Virus record (IMG/VR): IMGVR_UViG_3300017783_002442
Coordinates: 1-37,459 of that record
Reading direction: 5' to 3' (one strand)
Length of the DNA stretch: 37,459 nt
From: a virus
The first letter of the stretch is position 1; each line of letters starts with the position of its first letter. Position numbers and translations under genes: made by a program. The notes under the pieces are model-generated. The model was not told the DNA's origin and ran no database searches. It was given only the letters and a program-made list of their open reading frames with translations. Positions 22,092 to 29,463 of this stretch are shown here, in pieces.

Positions 22092-24342
22092 ACCGAGCGA
22101 ACAGTTACAGTTAGTTTTTGATAAAGCAGTAGACGTCTCTAAGAAGTTGCATCATGAGTATGTAACCATTGAGCATTTGCTCTTTGCGATGTTATGCGAG
22201 GATAGTTTTGCTAAGATTATAGAAGGCTATGGTGCGGATCCAGAGTTCCTTAAAAAGAATGTAGAGAATTATTTAAAAACGCAAACAGAAACTATTCAAC
22301 TAGACAAAGCACAGGCTAAAAAGTACAAGCCTAAGAAGACTCATGCAGTTGAAAGAGTATTAAACAGAGCATTTACGCAAGTATTGTTTAGTGGACGTAA
22401 CCATATTGATTGTTCAGATGTATTTTTAAGCATCATGAATGAAAAGAAAAGTTGGTCATACTATCATATTGCAAAATGTAACATTGATAAAGATAAGTTT
22501 GCAGACTATCTAAGTAACGAAGTAGTTGATAGCTACGAAGATGAAGAAATGCAAGGTATGGCTACTAGAGCTTTACGTTCATTTACAACTAATCTTAACT
22601 TAGAAGTAGACAAAGGTAAAATTGATCCTGTTATAGGACGTATAGACGAATTAGATTCTATTGCACTTGCTTTAGGTAGACGTGCAAAGAATAACGTATT
22701 GCTAGTGGGTGATCCAGGCGTAGGTAAAACAGCTATTGCTGAAGGCCTTGCCTGGAACATCGTCAACAACACAGTTCCAGAGTTCCTAAAAGAATATAGT
22801 GTTTACAACTTAGACATAGGAAGTATGTTAGCAGGTTCTAAATACAGAGGAGACTTTGAAGAACGTTTTAAACTTGTTATGTCAGCACTAAAGAAACGTG
22901 GTAAAACTATTGTATTCATAGATGAAGCACATATGATGAATGGTGCAGGTGCAGGTGGCGGACAAAGTTCCAATGATTTAGCTAATATGTTGAAGCCCGT
23001 ACTGACAAAGGGTAATATCAAAGTAGTAGCAAGTACAACATGGGAAGAATATCGTAAGTACTTTGAGAAGGACCGTGCATTAATGCGTAGGTTTGCTAGA
23101 GTAACTGTTGATGAGCCCAGTAAAGAAATGACAAAAGATATATTACAAGGCATTAAAAAGTATTATGAGGAGTTTCATAAGACAACTATTACAGATGAAG
23201 CTATTGAAAGTGCAATTAAGTTAAGTGTCAAGTACCAATCAGATAAAAAACTTCCTGATAAAGCAATTGATTTGATTGATTGTGCTTGTAGTAGGTTTAA
23301 TCTAAAAGATCCAAAAGCTGAAAAGACTATTGGTGAAGATGAAATACAGTTTGAACTTGCTAAAGCAACTAACTTACCTGAAGAAACAGTAAAAGAAAAA
23401 GAAACAAGCAACCTTGCTAACTTAGATAAGAATCTAAAAGGCGAGATATACGGTCAAGATTTAGCAAGAGATCAAATAGTTGATAAGATACTTGTTGCAC
23501 AGGCAGGACTTAAAGCAGAAAACAAACCAATTGGTTCTTTTGTGTTCATGGGTCCAACTGGTGTAGGTAAAACTGAAACTGCTAGACAGCTATCTAAACA
23601 ACTTGGCGTAAAACTTGTAAGGTTTGATATGTCAGAGTATCAAGAGAAACATAGTGTTGCCAAGTTAATAGGTTCACCTCCAGGTTATGTTGGTTTTGAA
23701 GAAAACGCAGGACTATTGATTACTAAACTACAAGAACATCCTAACTGTGTATTACTGTTAGATGAAATTGAGAAATCACACCCTGACGTAAGTTCTTTAT
23801 TATTACAAATCATGGACAATGGATTTGTTACAGGTTCAAATGGTAAGACTGCTGACTGTAGAAACATTGTATTGATCCTAACTACCAACTTAGGTTCACA
23901 AGAAGCTGAACAAAATGCTATTGGGTTTGGTGATGTTAACAAAGACTACGAAGATACAGAGTTGAAAAAGTTCTTTGCACCAGAGTTTAGAAATAGACTT
24001 GACGGAACAATGACATTTAATAAACTTGAAAAGAATACAATGATTAAAATTGTTGGTAAGTTCCTAGTAGAACTAAAAAATATGCTAACTGAAAAAGGTG
24101 TTACGACAACAGTAAGCGATGACGCTATTGACTTGTTAGTTGACAAAGGATTTGATGCTAAGATGGGTGCAAGACCTTTACAACGTGTAATTGACAAGGA
24201 CATTAAGACTCCTTTATCCAAGAAACTCTTGTTTGGTGACTTAAAAGATGGTGGTACATTAAATATCGATATTAAAGACGATAACTTTGTATTAAATATC
24301 GATAAAGTCAAGGAGCAAGAAGTCGTTGATCAAAAGAACTAG
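22084..24342 (+). CDS. clpA: ClpA-type AAA+ unfoldase
   Basis: This 752-residue protein has a ClpN double helical repeat (residues about 1-145). D1 has Walker A GDPGVGKT (from 209) and Walker B VFIDEAH, and D2 has GPTGVGKTE (from 490) and LLLDEIEK. Between them there is no long ClpB-type middle domain, which fits ClpA (758 residues) rather than ClpB. An IGF loop at residues 613-615 sits where ClpA and ClpX have the (I/L)GF/L loop that docks onto ClpP. No phage clpP is in the window, so it probably feeds the host peptidase. Confidence 0.9.
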   Translation: MVEPSEQLQLVFDKAVDVSKKLHHEYVTIEHLLFAMLCEDSFAKIIEGYGADPEFLKKNVENYLKTQTETIQLDKAQAKKYKPKKTHAVERVLNRAFTQVLFSGRNHIDCSDVFLSIMNEKKSWSYYHIAKCNIDKDKFADYLSNEVVDSYEDEEMQGMATRALRSFTTNLNLEVDKGKIDPVIGRIDELDSIALALGRRAKNNVLLVGDPGVGKTAIAEGLAWNIVNNTVPEFLKEYSVYNLDIGSMLAGSKYRGDFEERFKLVMSALKKRGKTIVFIDEAHMMNGAGAGGGQSSNDLANMLKPVLTKGNIKVVASTTWEEYRKYFEKDRALMRRFARVTVDEPSKEMTKDILQGIKKYYEEFHKTTITDEAIESAIKLSVKYQSDKKLPDKAIDLIDCACSRFNLKDPKAEKTIGEDEIQFELAKATNLPEETVKEKETSNLANLDKNLKGEIYGQDLARDQIVDKILVAQAGLKAENKPIGSFVFMGPTGVGKTETARQLSKQLGVKLVRFDMSEYQEKHSVAKLIGSPPGYVGFEENAGLLITKLQEHPNCVLLLDEIEKSHPDVSSLLLQIMDNGFVTGSNGKTADCRNIVLILTTNLGSQEAEQNAIGFGDVNKDYEDTELKKFFAPEFRNRLDGTMTFNKLEKNTMIKIVGKFLVELKNMLTEKGVTTTVSDDAIDLLVDKGFDAKMGARPLQRVIDKDIKTPLSKKLLFGDLKDGGTLNIDIKDDNFVLNIDKVKEQEVVDQKN

Positions 24343-24991
24343 TAACAAACTGTTTTGGGACAAGTACGCCTACAAGCTAGGAGTATATAATTCCGCTACA
24401 CAAATCTTTAGAAACAAACGTCTAGAGAATGCTAGAGATATCATTGACGGACTAGAACTTAAAAGCGGTCAAGGACAACCATTAAGATTAAAGTTTCATA
24501 GATTCTCGCAAAGAGAAACTGATGTTACTGAAAATGATTTCTTTGATCTAAAAGTATTAATAAGTCATTTCCAAGACAAAGAAGATTTTATGCTGAGATG
24601 TGAAGGATCACGTCTTGGTATATATTCTAACAACGTAACTTGGTTAAAAGTAATAGCTAAAAAACTTAAAGATGTTCCTTGGCTATGGGAACCAAGCATA
24701 CCTAACTTACAAAAGAATACTATTGCTGTAGACAAAGACATTGGCTTTGAATTTAAAGCATATCTAAATGGTACTGCTGATCCTAACTTCGCAGACTACT
24801 GTTTAAAGAACAAAGACAAGATTAAAGCTGGAGATAGATTGATACGTGACCTACAACAGGGACGTAATCTAAAGGGCAAGTACATATATGTAAAGAATGA
24901 CAGTATTTTAACCATAGTAAGACTGTTCTTACATAACAACATTATGAGGATCGATAAGCTAATCTATCAACCAAATACTGATAAGTACTAG
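24326..24991 (+). CDS. Conserved hypothetical protein
   Basis: This 221-residue soluble, mixed alpha/beta protein is of unknown family. Residues about 10-75 contain many Arg/Lys and an RLKFHRFSQRE segment, and the C-terminus ends MRIDKLIYQPNT. It starts at TTG 24326, inside the last codons of clpA, with AAGGAG eleven bases upstream. The coupling to clpA suggests an adaptor or related function, but nothing in the sequence proves it. Confidence 0.6.
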   Translation: MIKRTSNKLFWDKYAYKLGVYNSATQIFRNKRLENARDIIDGLELKSGQGQPLRLKFHRFSQRETDVTENDFFDLKVLISHFQDKEDFMLRCEGSRLGIYSNNVTWLKVIAKKLKDVPWLWEPSIPNLQKNTIAVDKDIGFEFKAYLNGTADPNFADYCLKNKDKIKAGDRLIRDLQQGRNLKGKYIYVKNDSILTIVRLFLHNNIMRIDKLIYQPNTDKY

Positions 24992-24992
24992 T

Positions 24993-25154
24993 ATGAAAAA
25001 GAAAACTAAAATAGTTGCTGAGAAGAAAAAGAAAGACATACCTTTTGAACCAAAGCCTTACTATTACACCCAGAGAGACTGGGACAGAGCAGTAGGATAC
25101 GGAAAAGTGCCAAAAGAGTACCAATACCCAGGCCTGGACTATTCGGATAAATAA
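24993..25154 (+). CDS. Small basic protein
   Basis: This 53-residue protein has a Lys-rich N-terminus (KKKTKIVAEKKKKD) followed by a Tyr/Trp-rich segment (KPYYYTQRDWDRAVGYG). It starts one base after the preceding stop. Its TAA is embedded in the late promoter GATAAATA. The amino-acid composition is ordered and protein-like, and the codon use is like the neighbours. There is no clear Shine-Dalgarno, so it may depend on translational coupling. Function unknown. Confidence 0.5.
   Translation: MKKKTKIVAEKKKKDIPFEPKPYYYTQRDWDRAVGYGKVPKEYQYPGLDYSDK
25146..25153 (+). promoter_or_regulatory. T4-type late promoter (leaderless type)
   Basis: GATAAATA forms the last codons of the upstream small gene. 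It ends five bases before the ATG at 25159, with no Shine-Dalgarno. Initiation is expected at the A of the ATG. Confidence 0.65.
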
Positions 25155-25158
25155 TATT

Positions 25159-25497
25159 ATGTCCAGTTCAGAAACAATAATGTCAAATAAAGTACACGCA
25201 GGAGACTCTACTTCAGCTATCATTAAGGGTGAAAACTTTAAAGGTGATGGTTACTATGGTAGAGCAGATGGCTTTCATACAGTACAATACAACGTATCAG
25301 GTTTTAACGGTAGTATAAAGATGCAAGGAACACTTGCAACTAATCCAACTGATGCTGACTTTTTTGACATACCAGATACTGAGACAACCGGCACAGAGGG
25401 TTCATATTTTTACAACTTTACAGGTAACTTTGTATGGGTGAGAGCATACGTTACACATACATCTGGTACTGTACAGAGTATTTTATTAAACCACTAG
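25159..25497 (+). CDS. Putative virion structural protein
   Basis: This 112-residue beta-rich protein is Gly/Ser/Thr/Asn-rich with no Cys. Alternating hydrophobic strands in the second half (SYFYNFTGNFVWVRAYVT) fit a small jelly-roll or fibre-type domain. It has its own late octamer but no ribosome-binding site, so translation may start at the mRNA 5' end. A second Met at residue 8 (25180) is an alternative start. A structural role is inferred from late expression and composition. Confidence 0.6.
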   Translation: MSSSETIMSNKVHAGDSTSAIIKGENFKGDGYYGRADGFHTVQYNVSGFNGSIKMQGTLATNPTDADFFDIPDTETTGTEGSYFYNFTGNFVWVRAYVTHTSGTVQSILLNH

Positions 25498-25506
25498 GAA
25501 CATATC

Positions 25507-25779
25507 ATGAAGAACTTTATTAATATTGTATGGGATAACAAGGCGTTAAGCGAAGTAGATGAGTATTTGGTAGATACTGTACTAGAATGTGCTGATGAAG
25601 GCTTGTTAGAAGACGAAACTAACTACGAAACATACGATACTGCTGAAGGTGGAACTGTATTAGCTGTAGAGCTACATAAACAGCTAAATGACGACGAATC
25701 CACTGTTATAGCAGAGCGATTAGCTAATAAATTGTTCGATCTAGGCCACAATAACTTCGATATCGAAATTTCCGTCTAG
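25507..25779 (+). CDS. Small acidic hypothetical protein
   Basis: This 90-residue, strongly acidic protein (Asp/Glu-rich, with LEDETNYETYDTAEGG) is predicted alpha/beta. No motif is recognised. It starts nine bases after the preceding gene and shares that late transcript. An acidic, soluble late product could be a decoration or DNA-mimic protein, but this is a guess. Confidence 0.58.
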   Translation: MKNFINIVWDNKALSEVDEYLVDTVLECADEGLLEDETNYETYDTAEGGTVLAVELHKQLNDDESTVIAERLANKLFDLGHNNFDIEISV

Positions 25780-25790
25780 CTTTAAACTAT

Positions 25791-25798
25791 GATAAATA
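25791..25798 (+). promoter_or_regulatory. T4-type late promoter
   Basis: GATAAATA, followed by C, initiates near 25804. The 16-base leader contains AGGAG before the ATG at 25820. Confidence 0.75.
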
Positions 25799-25819
25799 CT
25801 CTTAGTACAGGAGTTATCT

Positions 25820-26194
25820 ATGTCTAAAACATTTACAGATTATTTAAAAGAAGCTGAAGAGCAGAACCGTTGGGTTGAGGAAACTTATGAAGGTGATGAC
25901 TTCTATATCGCATACGGTGATATGTGGTTCAACGAAGACGAGCTTGTAGACGAAGCAGAATATCAAGGACGCAAAGTAAAACTTGGCAAGCCTATGCAAG
26001 GCGATGTTAAGAAGTTTAAAGTATACGTCAAGGATCCAAAGACTAAAAACGTTAAAAAAGTAAACTTTGGTGATCCTAATATGAGAATTAAAAAATCAAA
26101 CCCTGGAAGACGCAAGAGCTTTAGAGCAAGACACAACTGCGATAATCCAGGACCAAGAACAAAAGCAAGATATTGGAGTTGCCGCAAATGGTAA
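25820..26194 (+). CDS. Late protein with capsid-targeting-like N-terminus
   Basis: This 124-residue protein starts MSKTFTDYLKEAEE. That closely resembles the T4 internal-protein capsid-targeting sequence MKTYQEFIAEA, with LKE|A as a prohead-protease (L/I)xE cleavage site. The middle is acidic, and the last 40 residues are a basic tag (RRKSFRARHNCDNPG, then KARYWSCRKW) with two Cys and two Trp. Packaging into the head as an internal protein is inferred. Late promoter and Shine-Dalgarno are good. Confidence 0.7.
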   Translation: MSKTFTDYLKEAEEQNRWVEETYEGDDFYIAYGDMWFNEDELVDEAEYQGRKVKLGKPMQGDVKKFKVYVKDPKTKNVKKVNFGDPNMRIKKSNPGRRKSFRARHNCDNPGPRTKARYWSCRKW

Positions 26195-26526
26195 AACTTG
26201 TTGAATTCACAGACGATCAAAACGAAACAGACTTAGGGTTTAGTGTTGTTGAAGACTTATGTCAACACATGAAAAACGATCCTATGTTTTATCGCAAACA
26301 ATATTATCCAATGATGGCATACATACAGGATAAGTTGAAGAAGGGCGAAGTTGTTGATCAAAGAGAAACCTTAGCACCAATGATAGAAAAGGGCTGTAAG
26401 CATTACTGCTCTAAATACGATATTCCTAAAAGTCCAGAAGAACTCTTAACTAAAGAAGACTATACTGCAATAGTTGAAAAGTTATATGGAGAAGAAATGG
26501 AGTTGATTAGAGATGGAGAGTACTAA
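26188..26526 (+). CDS. Late conserved hypothetical protein
   Basis: This 112-residue, largely helical protein is placed at ATG 26188 because GGAG lies nine bases upstream and it gives a four-to-eight-base overlap like its neighbours. It contains NDPMFYRKQYYPMM and EKGCKHYCSKYDIP segments with two Cys, no membrane helix and no catalytic motif. Its stop overlaps the next ATG by one base. A head-assembly or packaging role is inferred only from context. Confidence 0.6.
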   Translation: MVKLVEFTDDQNETDLGFSVVEDLCQHMKNDPMFYRKQYYPMMAYIQDKLKKGEVVDQRETLAPMIEKGCKHYCSKYDIPKSPEELLTKEDYTAIVEKLYGEEMELIRDGEY

Positions 26527-27566
26527 TGTTTCTAAGGGAACTATTCGAGGCTCCTAAAACTGCCGTATTTGCCTTTGGGCGAATGAATCCTCCTACAATA
26601 GGACACGCAAAGTTAGTTGATGTTATTAAGCAACAGGAAGGTAAACCTTTTCTTTTCTTAACACATACACAAAAGCCTAAGACAGATCCTTTATCATTTG
26701 CAGAGAAAGTTTTCTTTGCACAAAAAAGTTTTCAAGGCGTTACAATAGGTGACGGTGCAGTAAAAACAATTATCCAAGCTATGCAAAAACTTGAGAAGGA
26801 CGGTTATACAGATATCGTTTATGTAGCAGGATCAGATAGAGTTGCATCATTTGAAAAACTATTAAATGACTACAACGGAAAAGATTATAATTTTAATTCA
26901 ATCAATATAGTAAGTGCAGGCGAACGTGATCCAGATGCCGAAGGTGCAGAAGGTATGAGTGCAAGTAAAATGAAAGCCGCGGCCGCTGACAACGACTTTG
27001 AAACTTTCAAACAAGGTGTTGCTGGAGATGAGAAACTAGCACAGATGATGTTTACTAAAGTTAAGGCTGGTATGGGTGTACAAGAAACCCTAGATGAGCT
27101 AGTAGTAAAACAACAAAAGCCTAAACTAGATGTAATTAATAATATTGCATCACGTTCAGACACCAAACCTTTTCCATTAAGTTGGAATGCAAATGACAAT
27201 GAAATAACAGTAGGTGGCAAACTTTATATTACACCTAAAGAAGCAGATAGATTTATGCGTTTTTATGACGAAAGAGCTAAAGACGAACAAGAGCTTATGC
27301 AAAAGGCTTTAAGAAGTGCAAAGACAACAGTAACATTATTTAAAAACTTAGGCTTTAAGGGTAACTTTGTTGCTGATAGAAAAACAAATGAAAACTTTGC
27401 AGACGGTAAAAAAAAAGGTAAATCCAGACCAGGACGAGTAAAGAAGTCAGGTGCAAGTTGTAATGGTTCGGTAACAGATTTAAGGGCGAAAGCCAAAAAA
27501 GCATCAGGTGAAAAAGCAAAGATGTATCACTGGTGTGCTAACATGAAGTCAGGGAGAAAGAAGTGA
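26526..27566 (+). CDS. Nucleotidyltransferase-fold protein, possibly capsid-targeted
   Basis: This 346-residue protein has an N-terminal MFLRELFE|APK, a possible capsid-targeting peptide with an LFE cleavage motif. A cytidylyltransferase/NMN-adenylyltransferase domain (residues about 12-165) follows, with GRMNPPTIGH (T/HxGH, His27), YVAGSDR and a C-terminal EGMSASKMKAAA (ISSSxxR-like). Residues 170-300 are unassigned. The end is a Lys-rich tag with KKGKSRPGRVKKSGASC and MYHWCANMKSG. It may make or break a nucleotide or NAD product inside or beside the capsid. Residues are suited to catalysis but the substrate is unknown. Confidence 0.75.
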   Translation: MFLRELFEAPKTAVFAFGRMNPPTIGHAKLVDVIKQQEGKPFLFLTHTQKPKTDPLSFAEKVFFAQKSFQGVTIGDGAVKTIIQAMQKLEKDGYTDIVYVAGSDRVASFEKLLNDYNGKDYNFNSINIVSAGERDPDAEGAEGMSASKMKAAAADNDFETFKQGVAGDEKLAQMMFTKVKAGMGVQETLDELVVKQQKPKLDVINNIASRSDTKPFPLSWNANDNEITVGGKLYITPKEADRFMRFYDERAKDEQELMQKALRSAKTTVTLFKNLGFKGNFVADRKTNENFADGKKKGKSRPGRVKKSGASCNGSVTDLRAKAKKASGEKAKMYHWCANMKSGRKK

Positions 27567-27736
27567 CGTTTAAGGATATGTCTTTAGATGAAAAGATTGA
27601 CAACTTAAAAATGCGTATAACAGGTTTTAAAAACAAACACAAAGAAACACTTTATAAAGATGATGGACGATATAAAAACACTACAGAGACTAGCAGGGAT
27701 AGGGCAGTTCGAAGGCTACACGGAATACAAGGTTGA
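27563..27736 (+). CDS. Possible small protein overlapping the next gene
   Basis: This 57-residue frame starts at GTG 27563, overlapping the previous TGA as GTGA. GGAG lies six bases upstream, the same arrangement as the cupin gene. Residues 6-35 are charged and helical (MSLDEKIDNLKMRITGFKN), and the end is Arg-rich. It overlaps the following frame by 77 bases, so one of the two starts may be wrong. I cannot decide this by sequence alone. Confidence 0.4.
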   Translation: MTFKDMSLDEKIDNLKMRITGFKNKHKETLYKDDGRYKNTTETSRDRAVRRLHGIQG

Positions 27737-27884
27737 CGAGAACCCTAGCATAACTGCTACCGCTATACGTAAAAAAGAAAAGAAGATGGGTGTAAAGCCT
27801 GGTGACAAAGATTGGTTTAAACTTTGGTTCAGTAAGCCTTACATGACAGGTACTCCTGCTTTTAGAGGTAGAAAGAAGAAGTAA
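27660..27884 (+). CDS. Small late protein with MDDIKTLQRLAG-type N-terminus
   Basis: This 74-residue protein begins with tandem Met then DDIKTLQRLAGI. That N-terminal pattern also occurs in small proteins of other marine T4-like phages as I recall. The C-terminal half is basic and Trp/Phe-rich (KDWFKLWFSKPYMTG, ending RGRKKK). It overlaps the previous frame strongly and its stop overlaps the next ATG by one base. It joins the group of short, tagged proteins here that may be head-associated. Confidence 0.6.
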   Translation: MMDDIKTLQRLAGIGQFEGYTEYKVDENPSITATAIRKKEKKMGVKPGDKDWFKLWFSKPYMTGTPAFRGRKKK

Positions 27885-29455
27885 TGAAGCTACGTCAACT
27901 ATATGAAAATGGTGGATTAATTGTACCAGGTGTTAATACTACAGCAGACGTAGGTCCCGACGAAATCAAAAAACAAGCGGCCAAACTAGGATTAAAGGTT
28001 GACAAAAAAGGAATTCCAGCTTATAATATGCACAAGAAGGCTCATAAAAATAGTGATCCAAATACATTATTCAATTTAGGATTAGCTGAGTCAAAGGAAG
28101 AGATATGGAACGAATGGAAAATTATGCCACAAACTATTAAGCCAATGGGTTTAGTACACAAGGCAGGAAAAGGACCTAACAATAGGTTTGGTTATAAGAA
28201 CAAAGGCAATAACAAAGCCAACGAAGCTAGTGAACAAGAGATATCAAGTGCTAGTGAAATATACGTTGACATGGACGGTGTCCTTGTAGACTTCTTTGAT
28301 GCCTGGACAAAACTATTAGGTGTAAACGATTGGAAAGAAATAAAAGATGTTCCAGCCGCATTACAAAAGATTAGAGATACAAAAGACTTTTGGATAGATT
28401 TAAAACCTACTTCAAACTCACAAAACTTATTAAACATCATTAAAGATCTAAAAGGAGAGTACACAATATTAAGTGCTCCTATGTCTGATGATGAAAGAGT
28501 AGAACCTAGTAAACGTGAATGGGTAAAGAAACATTTAACACAGTTTCCTCCCAAAGAAGTTATTATTAGTGCAAACAAAAGTCAATACGCAACACAATCA
28601 GACGGAACTCCTAACATACTAATTGACGACTTTGGTCAAAACGTTAGTAAGTGGGAAGCTTCAGGTGGTGTAGGATTTAAACACAAAGATCATAAGTTCG
28701 AAAGAACTGCAAATAATTTAAAACAGTATTTTGAAAAACCTGTTGAGGAAAGAGAATTGAGTAAGGGCGAAGAAAAAGATAAAGAACGTTTCGTAAAAGG
28801 CATGAAGAAGAATTCAAAGGACTTTAAGAAACGTTATGGTAAAGATGCTGATGCGGTTATGTATGCAACAGCAACAAAGATGGCTAAAGAAGGCGATCTT
28901 ATTCCTTTACCAAAGAACAGCTTTTCAATAGATTCAGATGCTACAGATTACGACTTTATGAAACTAGGACGTAACATGGCCAACATAGCAACAACAAATA
29001 AAGATGATGCTAACATGGGTGATCAAGATATTATGTTAAACTTCTTTGGTGGAGATGTAGAAGCTAAACACATGATCAAGAACCTAAAACGTTTAGGTTA
29101 CAAAGTTGGTGATGTAGCTGGCTATCAAGATCATAACTTTGATCCTGAGCCTACAGATGGAGAAGCACCACCACAGGTTAAAAGCAAAGATGTACCACAG
29201 TTTATATCACACAAGGGCAAGGTGCCATTAGACAAGCTAAAGCCCGTACAACGTGACCGTAGCTGGGCTAAACTAGGTAAAGCATTACAACGTACAGGCG
29301 ATAGGAAATACTCTCCTATACTAGTTGATAGAGATGGTTATATTGTAAATGGACATCATAGATACGATTCACTACGTTTACGTGGGCAAAAAGAAGCTAG
29401 AATACACATGATCAATGGAAGTTTAAAAGAGATCATGCAACTAATGAAAAGATAA
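27884..29455 (+). CDS. HAD phosphatase/ParB-like fusion, possibly capsid-targeted
   Basis: This is a 523-residue multidomain protein. It starts MKLRQLYE|NGG, similar to a capsid-targeting peptide with LYE cleavage motif. A HAD domain of 5'-deoxyribonucleotidase type follows (YVDMDGVLVDFFDAW with Asp129 and Asp131; later ILIDDFGQNVSKW). Next comes a repeated-type tag (FVKGMKKNSKDFKKRYG, then VMYATATKMAKE). The C-terminus is ParB/sulfiredoxin-like, with YSPILVDRDGYIVNGHHRYD (GHHR at 490-493). The HAD residues are intact, so nucleotide or phosphate-ester hydrolysis is likely. A perfect sigma70-like promoter lies inside, near codon 40. Confidence 0.75.
   Translation: MKLRQLYENGGLIVPGVNTTADVGPDEIKKQAAKLGLKVDKKGIPAYNMHKKAHKNSDPNTLFNLGLAESKEEIWNEWKIMPQTIKPMGLVHKAGKGPNNRFGYKNKGNNKANEASEQEISSASEIYVDMDGVLVDFFDAWTKLLGVNDWKEIKDVPAALQKIRDTKDFWIDLKPTSNSQNLLNIIKDLKGEYTILSAPMSDDERVEPSKREWVKKHLTQFPPKEVIISANKSQYATQSDGTPNILIDDFGQNVSKWEASGGVGFKHKDHKFERTANNLKQYFEKPVEERELSKGEEKDKERFVKGMKKNSKDFKKRYGKDADAVMYATATKMAKEGDLIPLPKNSFSIDSDATDYDFMKLGRNMANIATTNKDDANMGDQDIMLNFFGGDVEAKHMIKNLKRLGYKVGDVAGYQDHNFDPEPTDGEAPPQVKSKDVPQFISHKGKVPLDKLKPVQRDRSWAKLGKALQRTGDRKYSPILVDRDGYIVNGHHRYDSLRLRGQKEARIHMINGSLKEIMQLMKR
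27999..28027 (+). promoter_or_regulatory. Intragenic perfect sigma70 motif (TTGACA-N17-TATAAT)
   Basis: Both hexamers match consensus at all twelve positions, with a 17-base spacer. The motif lies inside the HAD/ParB gene, on the same strand. It could drive an mRNA from about 28034, with no obvious start near it, or be a chance result of coding. Confidence 0.35.
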
Positions 29456-29458
29456 ATA
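29451..29458 (+). promoter_or_regulatory. T4-type late promoter (leaderless type)
   Basis: GATAAATA contains the upstream TAA stop (29453-29455). It ends five bases before ATG 29464, with no Shine-Dalgarno. Initiation is expected at the start codon. Confidence 0.65.
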
Positions 29459-29463
29459 TTACT

